Positions 1-8,428 are shown, numbered from the stretch's first letter. The stretch: 64,000 nt of DNA from Lentimicrobiaceae bacterium (GCA_018001695.1 JAGNHN010000005.1:35355-99354); one strand, 5' to 3'. Notes: generated by a model from the letters alone, not told the origin. Numbers and translations: made by a program.

Positions 1-243
1 CTGATGATGACAGCCTATGACTTTCTCATGGAACCGGTGGCCGTCGCCCTGGATATGTGGCAATGGAAAGATGGTATCATTCCCCTGCAAAACTATATCG
101 CCTGGTTTGTGCTGTCAGTCATCATGCTCGGGATGCTGCAGGCCATGAAACTGAAATACCGCAACCCGATTGCTATTGCGCTGTTTGTCATTCAGGCGTT
201 ATTCTTCGGAATCCAGCACCTCATCCTCTATATAAGGCCTTAA
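1..243 (+). CDS. Carotenoid biosynthesis protein, CruF/DUF422-like (C-terminal part)
   Basis: The reading frame is open at the window edge, so only the last 80 or so residues are present; the ATG at 4 is probably internal. The visible part has a 'MEPVAVALDMWQW' stretch followed by two hydrophobic helices, which resembles the C-terminus of the integral membrane carotenoid hydratase family (CruF, DUF422). Members act on carotenoid end groups in the membrane. The next gene begins 3 bases after the stop, and an acyltransferase, a glycosyltransferase and a lycopene cyclase follow on the same strand, which supports a carotenoid role. The N-terminal half lies outside the window, so the exact reaction cannot be judged. 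Confidence 0.7.
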   Translation: MMMTAYDFLMEPVAVALDMWQWKDGIIPLQNYIAWFVLSVIMLGMLQAMKLKYRNPIAIALFVIQALFFGIQHLILYIRP

Positions 244-246
244 TAC

Positions 247-864
247 ATGATCCGGGCAACCCACCATCCATTCTGGACTTCCTTTATGCGTTTCTTTACG
301 CTTGTGAAGATGCGCCTGCATTTCAGGGACGTGATGATAGACGCTTCTGACGCAGTCCCGGGTCAACAAGCTGTGCTTCTCATCGGGAATCATTACAGCT
401 GGTGGGATGGATTTGCAGCTAATTATCTAAACATAAAACACTTCAACAAGAAATTCCACGTCATGATGTTGGAGGAAGAGCTGCGACAGCGGCGCTTCCT
501 CAGCAAAGCCGGAGCCTATTCTATTCAGCCTTTCTCTCGTCAGGTCCTGGAAAGCTTGCATTACACAAATGAGCTGTTGAAAGACAATAATAACCTCGTT
601 CTGCTTTTCCCACAGGGGCTGATTCAGTCGGTCTATCAACACCCACTCAGGTTCGCATCAGGCTGGTATAAAGCATTGGACAGTCAGATGATGCCTTCCA
701 TCTTCTTCATGGTGACGCTGCCTGAATATGGTTCCTATGCGAAACCTACATTGTATATATATGTGAAGCAATATTATCCTTCGGAGAATTCCGGACCGGC
801 AGACCTTGAAAAGGAATTCAATCTTTTTTTGGCGCATTGTATTTCCAAATCCAGGCTTGCATGA
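247..864 (+). CDS. Lysophospholipid/glycerol acyltransferase family protein, possible carotenoid acyltransferase
   Basis: This 205-residue protein carries the NHxxxWD form of the PlsC-type HX4D acyl-transfer motif near residue 48 (GNHYSWWDG) and a later 'FPQG' block that matches the glycerophosphate-binding motif of the family. No clear signal peptide is present. It lies 3 bases after the CruF-like gene and overlaps the next glycosyltransferase by 4 bases (ATGA), so the three are almost certainly co-transcribed. In green sulfur bacteria an analogous pair, CruC (glycosyltransferase) and CruD (acyltransferase), makes carotenoid glycoside esters. By context this gene may acylate a carotenoid glycoside; a phospholipid-acylating role cannot be excluded. 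Confidence 0.75.
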   Translation: MIRATHHPFWTSFMRFFTLVKMRLHFRDVMIDASDAVPGQQAVLLIGNHYSWWDGFAANYLNIKHFNKKFHVMMLEEELRQRRFLSKAGAYSIQPFSRQVLESLHYTNELLKDNNNLVLLFPQGLIQSVYQHPLRFASGWYKALDSQMMPSIFFMVTLPEYGSYAKPTLYIYVKQYYPSENSGPADLEKEFNLFLAHCISKSRLA

Positions 865-1955
865 TAGAAGGACTGGCCATAGCTGCGTTTGCTTTTCTGG
901 GCTTGCGGATATTGATCGCATTGGTCAATGCTGTGGGGCCGGCCAGGCTGAGAGGATCCGATCTGTCACACGAGGCGCTAGTTTCGGTCCTGATCCCGGC
1001 CCGCAATGAAGCCGGCCAACTTCCGGATCTACTCAAAGGGTTAGCACTACAGTATCATAATAATCTGGAAATCATTGTTTATGATGACAACTCCGAGGAT
1101 GAAACATGGGATGTTATTCAAAGGTTTGTGACTGAAGATAGCCGGATCAGAAGTGTTAAAGGCTTGTCATTGCCGGCAGGTTGGCTGGGAAAGAACCATG
1201 CCTGTCACCAGCTTGCTCTCAATGCCAAAGGAGACTACTTACTTTTTCTGGATGCCGATGTCAGAACAGGGCCCTCCCTCATCACCGATCTGCTTACACA
1301 CAGTAAACGTCATAACCTGGATCTTCTTTCCGTCTTTCCGGTTCAGCAAATGCTGACAATGGGGGAGTTGATCAGTGTTCCTCTGATGAACAGGATTCTT
1401 ATAAGCCTGCTCCCCCTGCCCCTGTCCAGATTAAGCAAAATGTCCAGCTTATCAGCTGCGAATGGACAATGTATGTTTTTCAAAGCCGGATCGTATCATT
1501 CTCATCAGTTCCATCAGTTGATGAAGGAAGAGACAGTCGAGGATATTCGTATCAGTCGTGAGATGAAGCGTCTGGGTATGAGGACGGAAGTCCTTCTCAG
1601 TGATGGTCAGATCCAATGCAGAATGTATACGGGGTACCTGGAAGCTGTGAAAGGCTTTGCGCGGAATTTTCATCATTTCTTTGGTAAAAGTGAGGTAGCC
1701 ATGTGTGTATTTGGGGTTTGGACAAGCCTGGCTCCTGTTATTACCGGGATCGTCTTTGGTCTTTCGGGACTACTGGCCTACCTGGCGGGCACCCTGGGAC
1801 TCCAGGCGCTTGTTTCAAGAGCAAGTCAATTCCCGTTGCTGCAGCAGTTGTGGCTGATGCCCTTGCAGCACATGGCCATGTTGCATATCATGGCCGCAGG
1901 CATCTATTATCGAAAACGTGGAAAGCTGGAGTGGAAAGGAAGAAGAATATCTTGA
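861..1955 (+). CDS. Family 2 glycosyltransferase with C-terminal membrane segments, possible carotenoid glycosyltransferase
   Basis: A GT-A fold glycosyltransferase of about 364 residues. It has an N-terminal membrane helix, the 'VSVLIPARNE' opening strand, a 'DDNSED' nucleotide-sugar segment, the DxD equivalent 'LDADV', a later 'EETVEDIRISREM' acceptor-site acidic motif, and two or three hydrophobic helices in the last 100 residues. The layout resembles the CrtQ/CruC-type membrane glycosyltransferases. The ATG at 861 overlaps the upstream stop as ATGA and is preferred; an upstream in-frame ATG at 837 would give 8 more residues. The acyltransferase just upstream and the lycopene cyclase further down suggest that it glycosylates a carotenoid, which is inference. 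Confidence 0.75.
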   Translation: MIEGLAIAAFAFLGLRILIALVNAVGPARLRGSDLSHEALVSVLIPARNEAGQLPDLLKGLALQYHNNLEIIVYDDNSEDETWDVIQRFVTEDSRIRSVKGLSLPAGWLGKNHACHQLALNAKGDYLLFLDADVRTGPSLITDLLTHSKRHNLDLLSVFPVQQMLTMGELISVPLMNRILISLLPLPLSRLSKMSSLSAANGQCMFFKAGSYHSHQFHQLMKEETVEDIRISREMKRLGMRTEVLLSDGQIQCRMYTGYLEAVKGFARNFHHFFGKSEVAMCVFGVWTSLAPVITGIVFGLSGLLAYLAGTLGLQALVSRASQFPLLQQLWLMPLQHMAMLHIMAAGIYYRKRGKLEWKGRRIS

Positions 1956-1968
1956 ATATGAAGAAGAT

Positions 1969-2685
1969 ATGAAATCCGGTGCTGACAAACATGATCACAG
2001 TAATTTCTTACAATCCTTCCGTGGTGTAAAATACTGGGATTGTCATACGCATAGGACGCACCTGCCGGATGATGAATCAGCCATTATAAACCTGCGCATG
2101 CCTGCGACGCTTCCATTGGCTTCACAGGGTTTGTTTTCTGCCGGCCTGCATCCCTGGGATACTGTTGATGTGCTCGATGCGGAGGTTGAGATATACCTGA
2201 CTTCCCAGCTTGCTTCGCCCCAGGTCGTGGCGATTGGGGAAGCCGGACTGGATCGTCTGAGGGGAGCTTCCCTGGATGTTCAGAGCAGGCTTTTCAAAAT
2301 ACAGGCTAAATATGCTCAGGCCGCTAACAGGCCGGTAATCATCCATCTGGTCAGGGCTATACCGGAATTGATTCGCCTGAAGCAGGACCTGAATCCTCAG
2401 ATTCCCTGGATTATCCACGGCGTTAACCTGAACCCTGATAAAGCCCTTATGCTCATTAATGCAGGATGTCATCTGTCTTTCGGGGCTGCCATTCTTCATC
2501 CCACCAGCCCCGCTGCACAGGCATTGAAGGCCTGCCCATTGGACAAAATCCTGCTGGAAACGGATGACTGGAACGGAGATATTAAAGAGGTGTATACCGC
2601 AGCGGCCCGGCTCAGGAACATGCCCGTTGAGGAATTTTCCTCCATGATCATGGAAACTTTCAGGCAAGTGTTTCGAATTACCTAA
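1969..2685 (+). CDS. TatD family metal-dependent hydrolase
   Basis: A protein of about 238 residues with the full amidohydrolase/TatD metal-site set: an N-terminal HxH in 'WDCHTHRTH', a Glu in 'GEAGLD', His in 'PVIIHLVRA', His in 'WIIHGVN' and Asp in 'LLETDDW'. TatD-family proteins are cytoplasmic metal-dependent deoxyribonucleases or hydrolases. The ATG at 1969 is chosen because it falls 13 bases after the previous stop and just before the conserved start of the domain; an upstream ATG at 1918 would overlap the glycosyltransferase gene. It is somewhat shorter than the usual 255-265 residues. It sits inside the carotenoid operon without an obvious functional link. Confidence 0.85.
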   Translation: MKSGADKHDHSNFLQSFRGVKYWDCHTHRTHLPDDESAIINLRMPATLPLASQGLFSAGLHPWDTVDVLDAEVEIYLTSQLASPQVVAIGEAGLDRLRGASLDVQSRLFKIQAKYAQAANRPVIIHLVRAIPELIRLKQDLNPQIPWIIHGVNLNPDKALMLINAGCHLSFGAAILHPTSPAAQALKACPLDKILLETDDWNGDIKEVYTAAARLRNMPVEEFSSMIMETFRQVFRIT

Positions 2686-2694
2686 TTTAATCGC

Positions 2695-3420
2695 ATGGAT
2701 TGGCAGGACAGGACAAGGTTACTTTTGGGTCAGGAAAAGGTGGACGTTTTCCAGCAAAGCCACGTGCTGGTCGCTGGTCTCGGCGGCGTCGGAGGAATGC
2801 TGGCAGAAATGCTTTGCCGTGCCGGAGTGGGAACACTGACGCTGGTCGATGGGGATACGGTTCATCTTACCAACCTGAATCGCCAGATCCCGGCCTTGCA
2901 CTCCACCCTTGGTAAGCCCAAAGTTGAGGTGGTGGCGCAAAGATTGAAAGATATAAACCCGGAGATTAATCTGCACCTTGCCCCTGTATTTCTAAGGGAT
3001 GAGATTATGCAGGAATACCTGAGCCGGCCTTATGATTATGTCGCCGATGCCATCGATACCCTGTCTCCCAAAATGCATCTGATCAGGATCAGCCTGGAAA
3101 AGGGTCACCGCCTGGTAAGTGCCATGGGCGCCGGAGGAAAGACAGATCCGCTGCAGATAAGAGTCTCCGATATCAGTAACTCCTACAATTGCAGACTGGC
3201 ATACAGTATTCGGAAGCGCTTGCACCGGCAAGGTATATTTACCGGGTTTAAGGTAGTCTTCTCTCCTGAGCCGGTATCTGGCAAGGCGGTTCGCATGATC
3301 AGCGGTGAACAGAACAAACTCACCACGGTGGGAACCATTAGTTATATGCCTGCTGTTTTTGGTGCACATATGGCCGCTGTAATATTAATGGATATGATTA
3401 ATCAACAGGAAACGATATGA
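2695..3420 (+). CDS. tcdA: tRNA threonylcarbamoyladenosine dehydratase (TcdA/CsdL family)
   Basis: A 241-residue ThiF/MoeB/HesA-fold adenylating enzyme. It has the nucleotide-binding GxGGxG in 'VAGLGGVGG' at about residues 27-35, 'LVDGDTV', the 'NLNRQ' arginine block and 'GKPKVEVV'. 'MGAGGKTDP' and a C-terminal 'GTISYMPAVFG' are typical of the YgdL/TcdA branch, which converts t6A37 of ANN-decoding tRNAs to cyclic ct6A using ATP. It lacks the CxxC pairs of MoeB/ThiF. It lies 9 bases after tatD and overlaps phzF by 4 bases. Confidence 0.88.
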   Translation: MDWQDRTRLLLGQEKVDVFQQSHVLVAGLGGVGGMLAEMLCRAGVGTLTLVDGDTVHLTNLNRQIPALHSTLGKPKVEVVAQRLKDINPEINLHLAPVFLRDEIMQEYLSRPYDYVADAIDTLSPKMHLIRISLEKGHRLVSAMGAGGKTDPLQIRVSDISNSYNCRLAYSIRKRLHRQGIFTGFKVVFSPEPVSGKAVRMISGEQNKLTTVGTISYMPAVFGAHMAAVILMDMINQQETI

Positions 3421-4199
3421 CAACGATACCTATTTATCAGGTGGATGCCTTCTCGGGCTGTCTCTTCAAAGGGAACCCTGCCGCTGTATGTCCATTGGTA
3501 TCCTGGATTCCGGATGCAAGCATGCAGCGCATTGCCATGGAGAACAACCTGAGCGAGACTGCATTTTTTGTGGAGGAAGGACGGAACTTCCATATCAGGT
3601 GGTTTACACCGCGGAGGGAAGTGGATCTGTGCGGACATGCAACACTGGCTGCCGCCCATGTGCTCATCAGGCACCTGGGGTATGGCGGACGAACAATAAC
3701 CTTTCATACCATGTCCGGAATCCTGAACGTCACCATGTCGGGCGACCTGCTCGTTCTTGATTTTCCCTCCAGGCCACCCGTCAGAAGCCATGCCCCTGAA
3801 ACATTGGTGGCAGCAATCGGAAAGCTACCCCTGGAAGTGTGGGAAGGCAGGGATTACATGTTTGTCTATGAAACGGAAGAGGATGTCATCAATATTAAAC
3901 CCGATTTTGAAAAACTGGCGCGGATAGCACCTCATGGCGTTATCGTAACCGCACCCGGCAATAAAGTCAATTTTGTGTCTCGCTTCTTTGCCCCGGCCCT
4001 GGGCATCCCCGAAGATCCTGTCACCGGCTCAGCCCATACCATGTTGATCCCCTATTGGTCCAATCGACTGGGATGGAAAGAGATGAGTGCCCTTCAACTC
4101 TCGGAAAGGGGAGGAGAGATCTTCTGTGAGGATGCAGGTGAGAGGGTGCTCATCAAAGGAAGAGCGATAACCTATATGAAAGGAGAGATTTACCTGTGA
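3417..4199 (+). CDS. PhzF family isomerase/epimerase
   Basis: A 260-residue PhzF-fold protein (a diaminopimelate-epimerase-like double domain). The opening 'YQVDAFSG...GNPAAVC', the catalytic-glutamate segment 'NNLSETAFF', 'RWFTPRREVDLCGHATLAAA' and the late 'EDPVTGSAH' are all classic for the family. The true PhzF acts in phenazine biosynthesis, but most members have unknown substrates and no phenazine genes are present here, so only the family call is made. Translation is probably coupled to tcdA through the ATGA overlap. Confidence 0.88.
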   Translation: MTTIPIYQVDAFSGCLFKGNPAAVCPLVSWIPDASMQRIAMENNLSETAFFVEEGRNFHIRWFTPRREVDLCGHATLAAAHVLIRHLGYGGRTITFHTMSGILNVTMSGDLLVLDFPSRPPVRSHAPETLVAAIGKLPLEVWEGRDYMFVYETEEDVINIKPDFEKLARIAPHGVIVTAPGNKVNFVSRFFAPALGIPEDPVTGSAHTMLIPYWSNRLGWKEMSALQLSERGGEIFCEDAGERVLIKGRAITYMKGEIYL

Positions 4200-4243
4200 T
4201 GGGATGTTCAATCAATATTTGGTATGCACGATAAACCTGGTCA

Positions 4244-5443
4244 ATGATGTCGTCAGCCCAAGAGTACACAGATTTTCTTTTTGCCGGCGGAGGACTGGCC
4301 GGACTGAGCCTTGCCTGTCAGATCGAAACGGCTTTCCCTTCACGCTTTCAGATGCTCGTTGCCGACAAGGAGCGCAAGAACAGCAATGACCGGACCTGGT
4401 GCTTCTGGGAAAAGGAGGATAATCCATATCAGGATGTCGTGTTGCGGCAATGGGACCACCTGAAGGTGGAAGGACCCGGCTGGCAGCGCATACTCGATAT
4501 TCATCCCTATCAATATAAGATGATCAGATCACGGGATCTGTATGACTATATCCATCGGAAACTCGAGGGAAAACCGAATATCCGTTTTGTATATGGAGAT
4601 ATTAGTGATCTGAAGGACCTGGCAGATGGCGCTCAACTTAAAATAGATGGCGTACCCTACAGGTCAAGGTGGTTGTTTAATTCAGCAATCAGACCAACAG
4701 TTCCACTGAATCATCCAAGATCCCTGCTGCAGCATTTCAAGGGGTATTTCCTTACCTCTGACAGGGATGTTTTTGATCCCGGAATACCGGTTTTTATGGA
4801 TTTCAGGGTGGAGCAGGGAAACGATGTGCGCTTCGTCTATGTGATTCCCTTCAACAAGCGCAGAGCCCTGGCAGAGTATACGGTCTTTTCTCCAACGATC
4901 TGGTCTGAAGATGCTTATGATAACCAGTTGAGGCATTATCTGGAAAACATTCTCAAAATAGGCTCCTATCATATTGAAGAAGAAGAGTTTGGAGTCATCC
5001 CTATGACCGATTACCCCTTTCCGTTCAGGACAGGGAAGCATATACTTCATACGGGAACAGCCGGTGGATTAACGAAGGCTTCCACTGGATATACCTTTGT
5101 CAATGTGATGAGGATGAACCAGCGTGTCGTCGAGGCCATCAGACTGGAGAATCAGCCCGTCCCGGCTTCCAGGCGCTGGCATTTCAGATACGGTCTGTAT
5201 GACAGTATTCTACTGGATGTTTTATGTAAACACAGGTACAGCGGCCAGGACATTTTCAGACTTATGTTCAATAAAACAGCGCCCGAGAAGATCATGGCCT
5301 TTTTGGGAGAGGAAAGCCGCTTTCCGGATGAGCTGAGGATGTTTGCCACCTTCCCCCAGCTCCCGTTCATTCGTGGTTTTCTGAATGTTGTGAATGCCCG
5401 TATGACCAGGTCAGTTCATTCTGTTTTTTCCCGTTCCGGTTGA
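4244..5443 (+). CDS. crtY: Lycopene cyclase, CrtY-type flavoprotein
   Basis: A 399-residue FAD-dependent lycopene beta-cyclase-like protein. It shows an N-terminal dinucleotide-binding motif 'FAGGGLAGLSLA', then 'NDRTWCFW' at about residues 49-56 (the CrtY signature), 'IPFNKRRALAEYT' in place of the family's conserved acidic cyclase motif region, 'GVIPM', and 'TGTAGGLTKASTGYTF'. The enzyme cyclises the psi ends of lycopene to beta-ionone rings at the membrane. It begins 44 bases after phzF and closes the presumed carotenoid operon. Its last 28 bases overlap the end of the convergent RHH gene. Confidence 0.88.
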   Translation: MMSSAQEYTDFLFAGGGLAGLSLACQIETAFPSRFQMLVADKERKNSNDRTWCFWEKEDNPYQDVVLRQWDHLKVEGPGWQRILDIHPYQYKMIRSRDLYDYIHRKLEGKPNIRFVYGDISDLKDLADGAQLKIDGVPYRSRWLFNSAIRPTVPLNHPRSLLQHFKGYFLTSDRDVFDPGIPVFMDFRVEQGNDVRFVYVIPFNKRRALAEYTVFSPTIWSEDAYDNQLRHYLENILKIGSYHIEEEEFGVIPMTDYPFPFRTGKHILHTGTAGGLTKASTGYTFVNVMRMNQRVVEAIRLENQPVPASRRWHFRYGLYDSILLDVLCKHRYSGQDIFRLMFNKTAPEKIMAFLGEESRFPDELRMFATFPQLPFIRGFLNVVNARMTRSVHSVFSRSG

Positions 5444-5607
5444 GTAGGCGCCTGGCTCCTGGGTGAACGTCCTGCTTCTTTCAAGGCCCTTGCGATGATC
5501 CATTCAAGCTGGCCATTGACACTCCTGAATTCATCCGCAGCCCATTTCTCCACAGCCGCCAGCATTGCAGGATCCATCCTCAGTGCAAATGGTGTCTTTC
5601 TGGCCAT
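5416..5607 (-). CDS. Small Arc-type ribbon-helix-helix protein
   Basis: A 63-residue protein with a beta strand 'KTPFALRMDPAMLAAVEKWA' followed by two helices, the pattern of Arc/MetJ ribbon-helix-helix DNA-binding proteins. It ends in a charged, proline-containing tail. It starts one base after the stop of the SPFH gene and is very likely co-transcribed with it. The two genes recur together in other bacteria as far as I recall. The 3' end overlaps the crtY 3' end by 28 bases on the opposite strand. Confidence 0.7.
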   Translation of the reverse strand: MARKTPFALRMDPAMLAAVEKWAADEFRSVNGQLEWIIARALKEAGRSPRSQAPTQPEREKTE

Positions 5608-5608
5608 C

Positions 5609-6460
5609 TCAGGTGTTTAACGTGCCGGTATTAATGACAGGCGATGCATCCTTATCTGAACACAACACAACCATCAGATTGCTGACCATGGCCGCCTTCT
5701 TCTCTTCGTCAAGTTCGATGATCTGCTTCCTGCTGAGCTGCTCCAGGGCAAGCTCCACCATCCCCACAGCGCCTTCCACGATTTTGATGCGCGCTGCCAC
5801 AATGGCCGAGGCCTGCTGCCGCCTCAGCATCGCCCCGGCAATTTCCGAAGCATATGCCAGGTAACTGATCCGTGCCTCCATGACATGGATACCTGCAATG
5901 GAGAGTCGCTCTGAGAGCTCTGCTTCAAGTACATGATTTACTTCCTCCCCCCCAGATCGCAGCGTGATCTCATTGCCTTCATCATCAAAGTTATCATACG
6001 GATAATGCCCTGCGAGTTTTCGAATGGCTGCTTCGCTCTGAATATCAACAAAATGGGTAAACTCATCCACCTCAAAGGCAGCTTTGAAGGTGTCTTCCAC
6101 ACGCCAAACCAATACGATGCCTATCATGATGGGGTTCCCGATCTTATCATTGACCTTGATAGGCTTGCTGTCCAGGTTACGCGCACGCAAAGAAATCTTC
6201 TTGCGGGAAAAGAAGGGATTAACCCAGAAGAAACCATTCTTCTTGATCGTTCCTTTATAAGCACCAAATAGAACGAGAACGGCCGATTCATTAGGATTGA
6301 CCACAACCAGTCCGCCGAGAAGGAAAAGCCCGATCAGGGGCAGGGGGATAAGCCACAGCAACTGCCAAATAAATACCCAGACAGAGGCAGCCAGGATGAG
6401 CAATGCAACAAGCAGGATGAGATACCCTGAAATCGGTGTGTAGGTGGTTTCTGTTTTCAT
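5609..6460 (-). CDS. SPFH/band 7 (stomatin-like) membrane protein
   Basis: A 283-residue protein with two hydrophobic segments in the first 55 residues ('LILLVALLILAASVWVFIW' and 'PLPLIGLFLLGGLVVV'), followed by an SPFH core. Core landmarks are 'NPNESAVLVLFGAYKGT', 'RARNLDSKPIKVND', 'IGIVLVWRVEDT' and a helical region 'LSERLSIAGIHVMEARISYLAYA'. SPFH proteins form membrane scaffold assemblies. The product probably sits at the inner membrane with the bulk on one side. A TATCTTTG -7 box lies 18 bases upstream. The partner RHH gene follows immediately. Confidence 0.88.
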   Translation of the reverse strand: MKTETTYTPISGYLILLVALLILAASVWVFIWQLLWLIPLPLIGLFLLGGLVVVNPNESAVLVLFGAYKGTIKKNGFFWVNPFFSRKKISLRARNLDSKPIKVNDKIGNPIMIGIVLVWRVEDTFKAAFEVDEFTHFVDIQSEAAIRKLAGHYPYDNFDDEGNEITLRSGGEEVNHVLEAELSERLSIAGIHVMEARISYLAYASEIAGAMLRRQQASAIVAARIKIVEGAVGMVELALEQLSRKQIIELDEEKKAAMVSNLMVVLCSDKDASPVINTGTLNT

Positions 6461-6478
6461 GATATTAAAATAATATCA

Positions 6479-6486
6479 CAAAGATA
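6479..6486 (-). promoter_or_regulatory. Promoter -7 box for the SPFH-RHH operon
   Basis: On the minus strand this reads TATCTTTG, a match to the Bacteroidota -7 consensus TAnnTTTG, 18 bases before the SPFH start codon. No convincing -33 TTTG is seen at the expected distance. Confidence 0.5.
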
Positions 6487-6566
6487 TTATATTGAATCTG
6501 GCTTGTCAAGAAAAATCTTTGGATGAGGTGCATTTGAAAAACGCAACTGCCCAACGGGCTTTTTTG

Positions 6567-6574
6567 TAACTTTG
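6567..6574 (+). promoter_or_regulatory. Promoter -7 box for the flavodoxin gene
   Basis: TAACTTTG matches the Bacteroidota TAnnTTTG -7 consensus and lies 32 bases before the flavodoxin start codon. Confidence 0.5.
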
Positions 6575-6606
6575 AGGCCTGGCAACATCGCCACAACCCT
6601 CATCAT

Positions 6607-7131
6607 ATGAAAAAGACCTTGTTGATTTACTGGCCGGCAGGCGGCAACGTAGAGCGTGTATCCAAGCTCATCTCCAAACAAATGGAAAATCTTGATCTGA
6701 AAATGGTCACCGAGTTGACGCCTTCGACGCTGGCTGATTATGATCTGATCATTGCCGGGGGATCTACCGTCGGTGCTGAGATATGGGAAGAAGCCATGCA
6801 GAACGACCGCTGGGCCCCTTTTCTGCTGAAAATGAGGGAGAAAAGTGTTGACCTTAGCGGAAAATGTCTCGCCTTGTTCGGATTAGGAGATCAGGTGCTT
6901 TACCCTGAACACTTCGTTGACAGCATGGCCATATTGCGGGATGAATTTTCCAGGTTTGGTGTTAAAATGGTCGGTAAATGGCCCGCCGAAGGTTACAAAT
7001 TCACTTCTTCGGAAAGTCTGGAAGGATCCTATTTTATTGGGCTGGCCCTCGATGAGGACAATGAGCCGGAGAAGACAGCCACGCGCCTTGCTTCATGGCT
7101 AGAGCAGGTGAAGAAGGAAGCCGGGTTCTAA
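6607..7131 (+). CDS. Flavodoxin-like protein with a divergent phosphate-binding loop
   Basis: A 174-residue alpha/beta protein of the length and pattern of long-chain flavodoxins: 'KTLLIYWPAGGNVERV' (first strand and loop), 'YDLIIAGGSTVG' (the W/T loop region), 'GKCLALFGLGDQVLYPEHFVDSM' (the GLGDQ-Y segment typical of flavodoxins) and 'GLALDEDNEPEKTATRLASWL' at the end. Flavodoxins carry low-potential electrons for ferredoxin-linked enzymes, and a KorAB-type oxidoreductase is encoded at 39-42 kb. The FMN phosphate loop, normally (T/S)xTGxT, here reads PAGGNV, without the usual Ser/Thr residues. The gene stands alone with its own promoter. Confidence 0.8.
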   Translation: MKKTLLIYWPAGGNVERVSKLISKQMENLDLKMVTELTPSTLADYDLIIAGGSTVGAEIWEEAMQNDRWAPFLLKMREKSVDLSGKCLALFGLGDQVLYPEHFVDSMAILRDEFSRFGVKMVGKWPAEGYKFTSSESLEGSYFIGLALDEDNEPEKTATRLASWLEQVKKEAGF

Positions 7132-7177
7132 AAGAATCCCCGTATCCTGAAAATATTTCCTTTACCTGTCTTCAGTA

Positions 7178-8428
7178 CTAAGCTTCTGTGGGTTCTTGCT
7201 CGCCCGCAATATCATCATAACGCTGGTACAGGAAATCATCATATGGAAATCGTTTGGCATGAATTTCTGCAGCCATGCCATATAACTTTGCCCGCAGGAG
7301 ATCGATATGCCGCCGTTGCAATGCTGATATAAAGACGGTATGATCAGGATTTTCGCGGGCCATCCATGTGCGTTCCAGTGCGTCCAGACTCATGTGCTCC
7401 GGAAGCGCAGGACCAAGGTCATCCTCCTCCCTGGGTACGTATGTGTAGCGGTCTATTTTATTGAATACGAGAATAGTGGGCTTATCTGCAGCCCCGATTT
7501 CCGTCAGGGTCTGGTTCACGGTGTGCACCTGGGCTTCAAAATCCGGGTGAGAGACATCGGCGATATGCAACAGAATATCGGCCTCCCTTACTTCATCCAA
7601 CGTCGACTTGAAAGATTCAATCAGGCTATGGGGAAGTTTGCGGATGAACCCTACAGTGTCGCTGAGCAGAAGGGGCAGGTTTTCAATGACAACCTTGCGA
7701 ACGGTTGTATCCAAGGTCGCAAAAAGCTTGTCCTCTGCCAGCACATCCGACTTACTTAGCAGGTTCATCAGGGTGGATTTGCCGACATTGGTATAACCTA
7801 CCAGGGCCACCCTCACCAGCTTGCCCCTGTGTTTCCGCTGTGTAGCCTTTTGTTTGTCGATGAGCTTGAGTTTGTTCTTTAACAGGGTTATGCGATCCCG
7901 GATGACCCTGCGGTCCGTTTCAATCTCTTTTTCACCCGGGCCTTTCATCCCGATACCCCCCTTCTGCTTGCTGAGGTGGGTCCACATCCTGGTGAGCCGG
8001 GGCAACAGGTATTCATACTGGGCCAGTTCAACCTGGGTCTTGGCATGGGATGTTCTTGCCCTTCTGGCGAAGATGTCAAGGATTAAATTATTGCGATCCA
8101 AAATTTTACATTCCAGGCCTTTCTCGATATTCCTGATCTGCGAAGGCGTCAGTTCATCATCGAAGATGACCACATCAATGGCAGCTTCCTTCACATACTG
8201 CGCAATTTCATTTAGTTTGCCGATGCCCACAAAAGTCTTGGGATCTTTCATGCTCAGCTTCTGGGTAAAACGTTCCATGACAAGGCCACCGGCTGTGTCG
8301 ACAAGGAAAGCGAGTTCATCCAGGTATTCCCCGATGCGCTCTTCATCTTCTTTGCTGCATACCACACCCACCAACACTGTCTTTTCAGGCTGCAGTGCCG
8401 TGGTGATCATTTTTTTCTCTAAAATCAC
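7178..8428 (-). CDS. hflX: GTPase HflX
   Basis: A 416-residue ribosome-associated GTPase. The N-terminal HflX domain contains 'GKLNEIAQYV' and 'FDDELTPSQIRNIEK', followed by 'RRARTSHAKTQVELAQYEYLLPRL' and the Gly-rich 'GGIGMKGPGEKEIETDRR' block. The G domain follows with G1 'GYTNVGKSTL', G3 'DTVGFIRKLPH' and G4 'NKID'. HflX splits stalled ribosomes under stress. The predicted start may be a few residues downstream of 8428 (MITTALQPEKT). It lies upstream of nothing on its strand except rng, 71 bases away, so the two may be separately transcribed. Confidence 0.95.
   Translation of the reverse strand: MILEKKMITTALQPEKTVLVGVVCSKEDEERIGEYLDELAFLVDTAGGLVMERFTQKLSMKDPKTFVGIGKLNEIAQYVKEAAIDVVIFDDELTPSQIRNIEKGLECKILDRNNLILDIFARRARTSHAKTQVELAQYEYLLPRLTRMWTHLSKQKGGIGMKGPGEKEIETDRRVIRDRITLLKNKLKLIDKQKATQRKHRGKLVRVALVGYTNVGKSTLMNLLSKSDVLAEDKLFATLDTTVRKVVIENLPLLLSDTVGFIRKLPHSLIESFKSTLDEVREADILLHIADVSHPDFEAQVHTVNQTLTEIGAADKPTILVFNKIDRYTYVPREEDDLGPALPEHMSLDALERTWMARENPDHTVFISALQRRHIDLLRAKLYGMAAEIHAKRFPYDDFLYQRYDDIAGEQEPTEA

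Noticed and set aside
2122..2667. 181-codon open frame opposite tatD
   Set aside because: It is the antisense shadow of a gene with complete TatD metal-site motifs.
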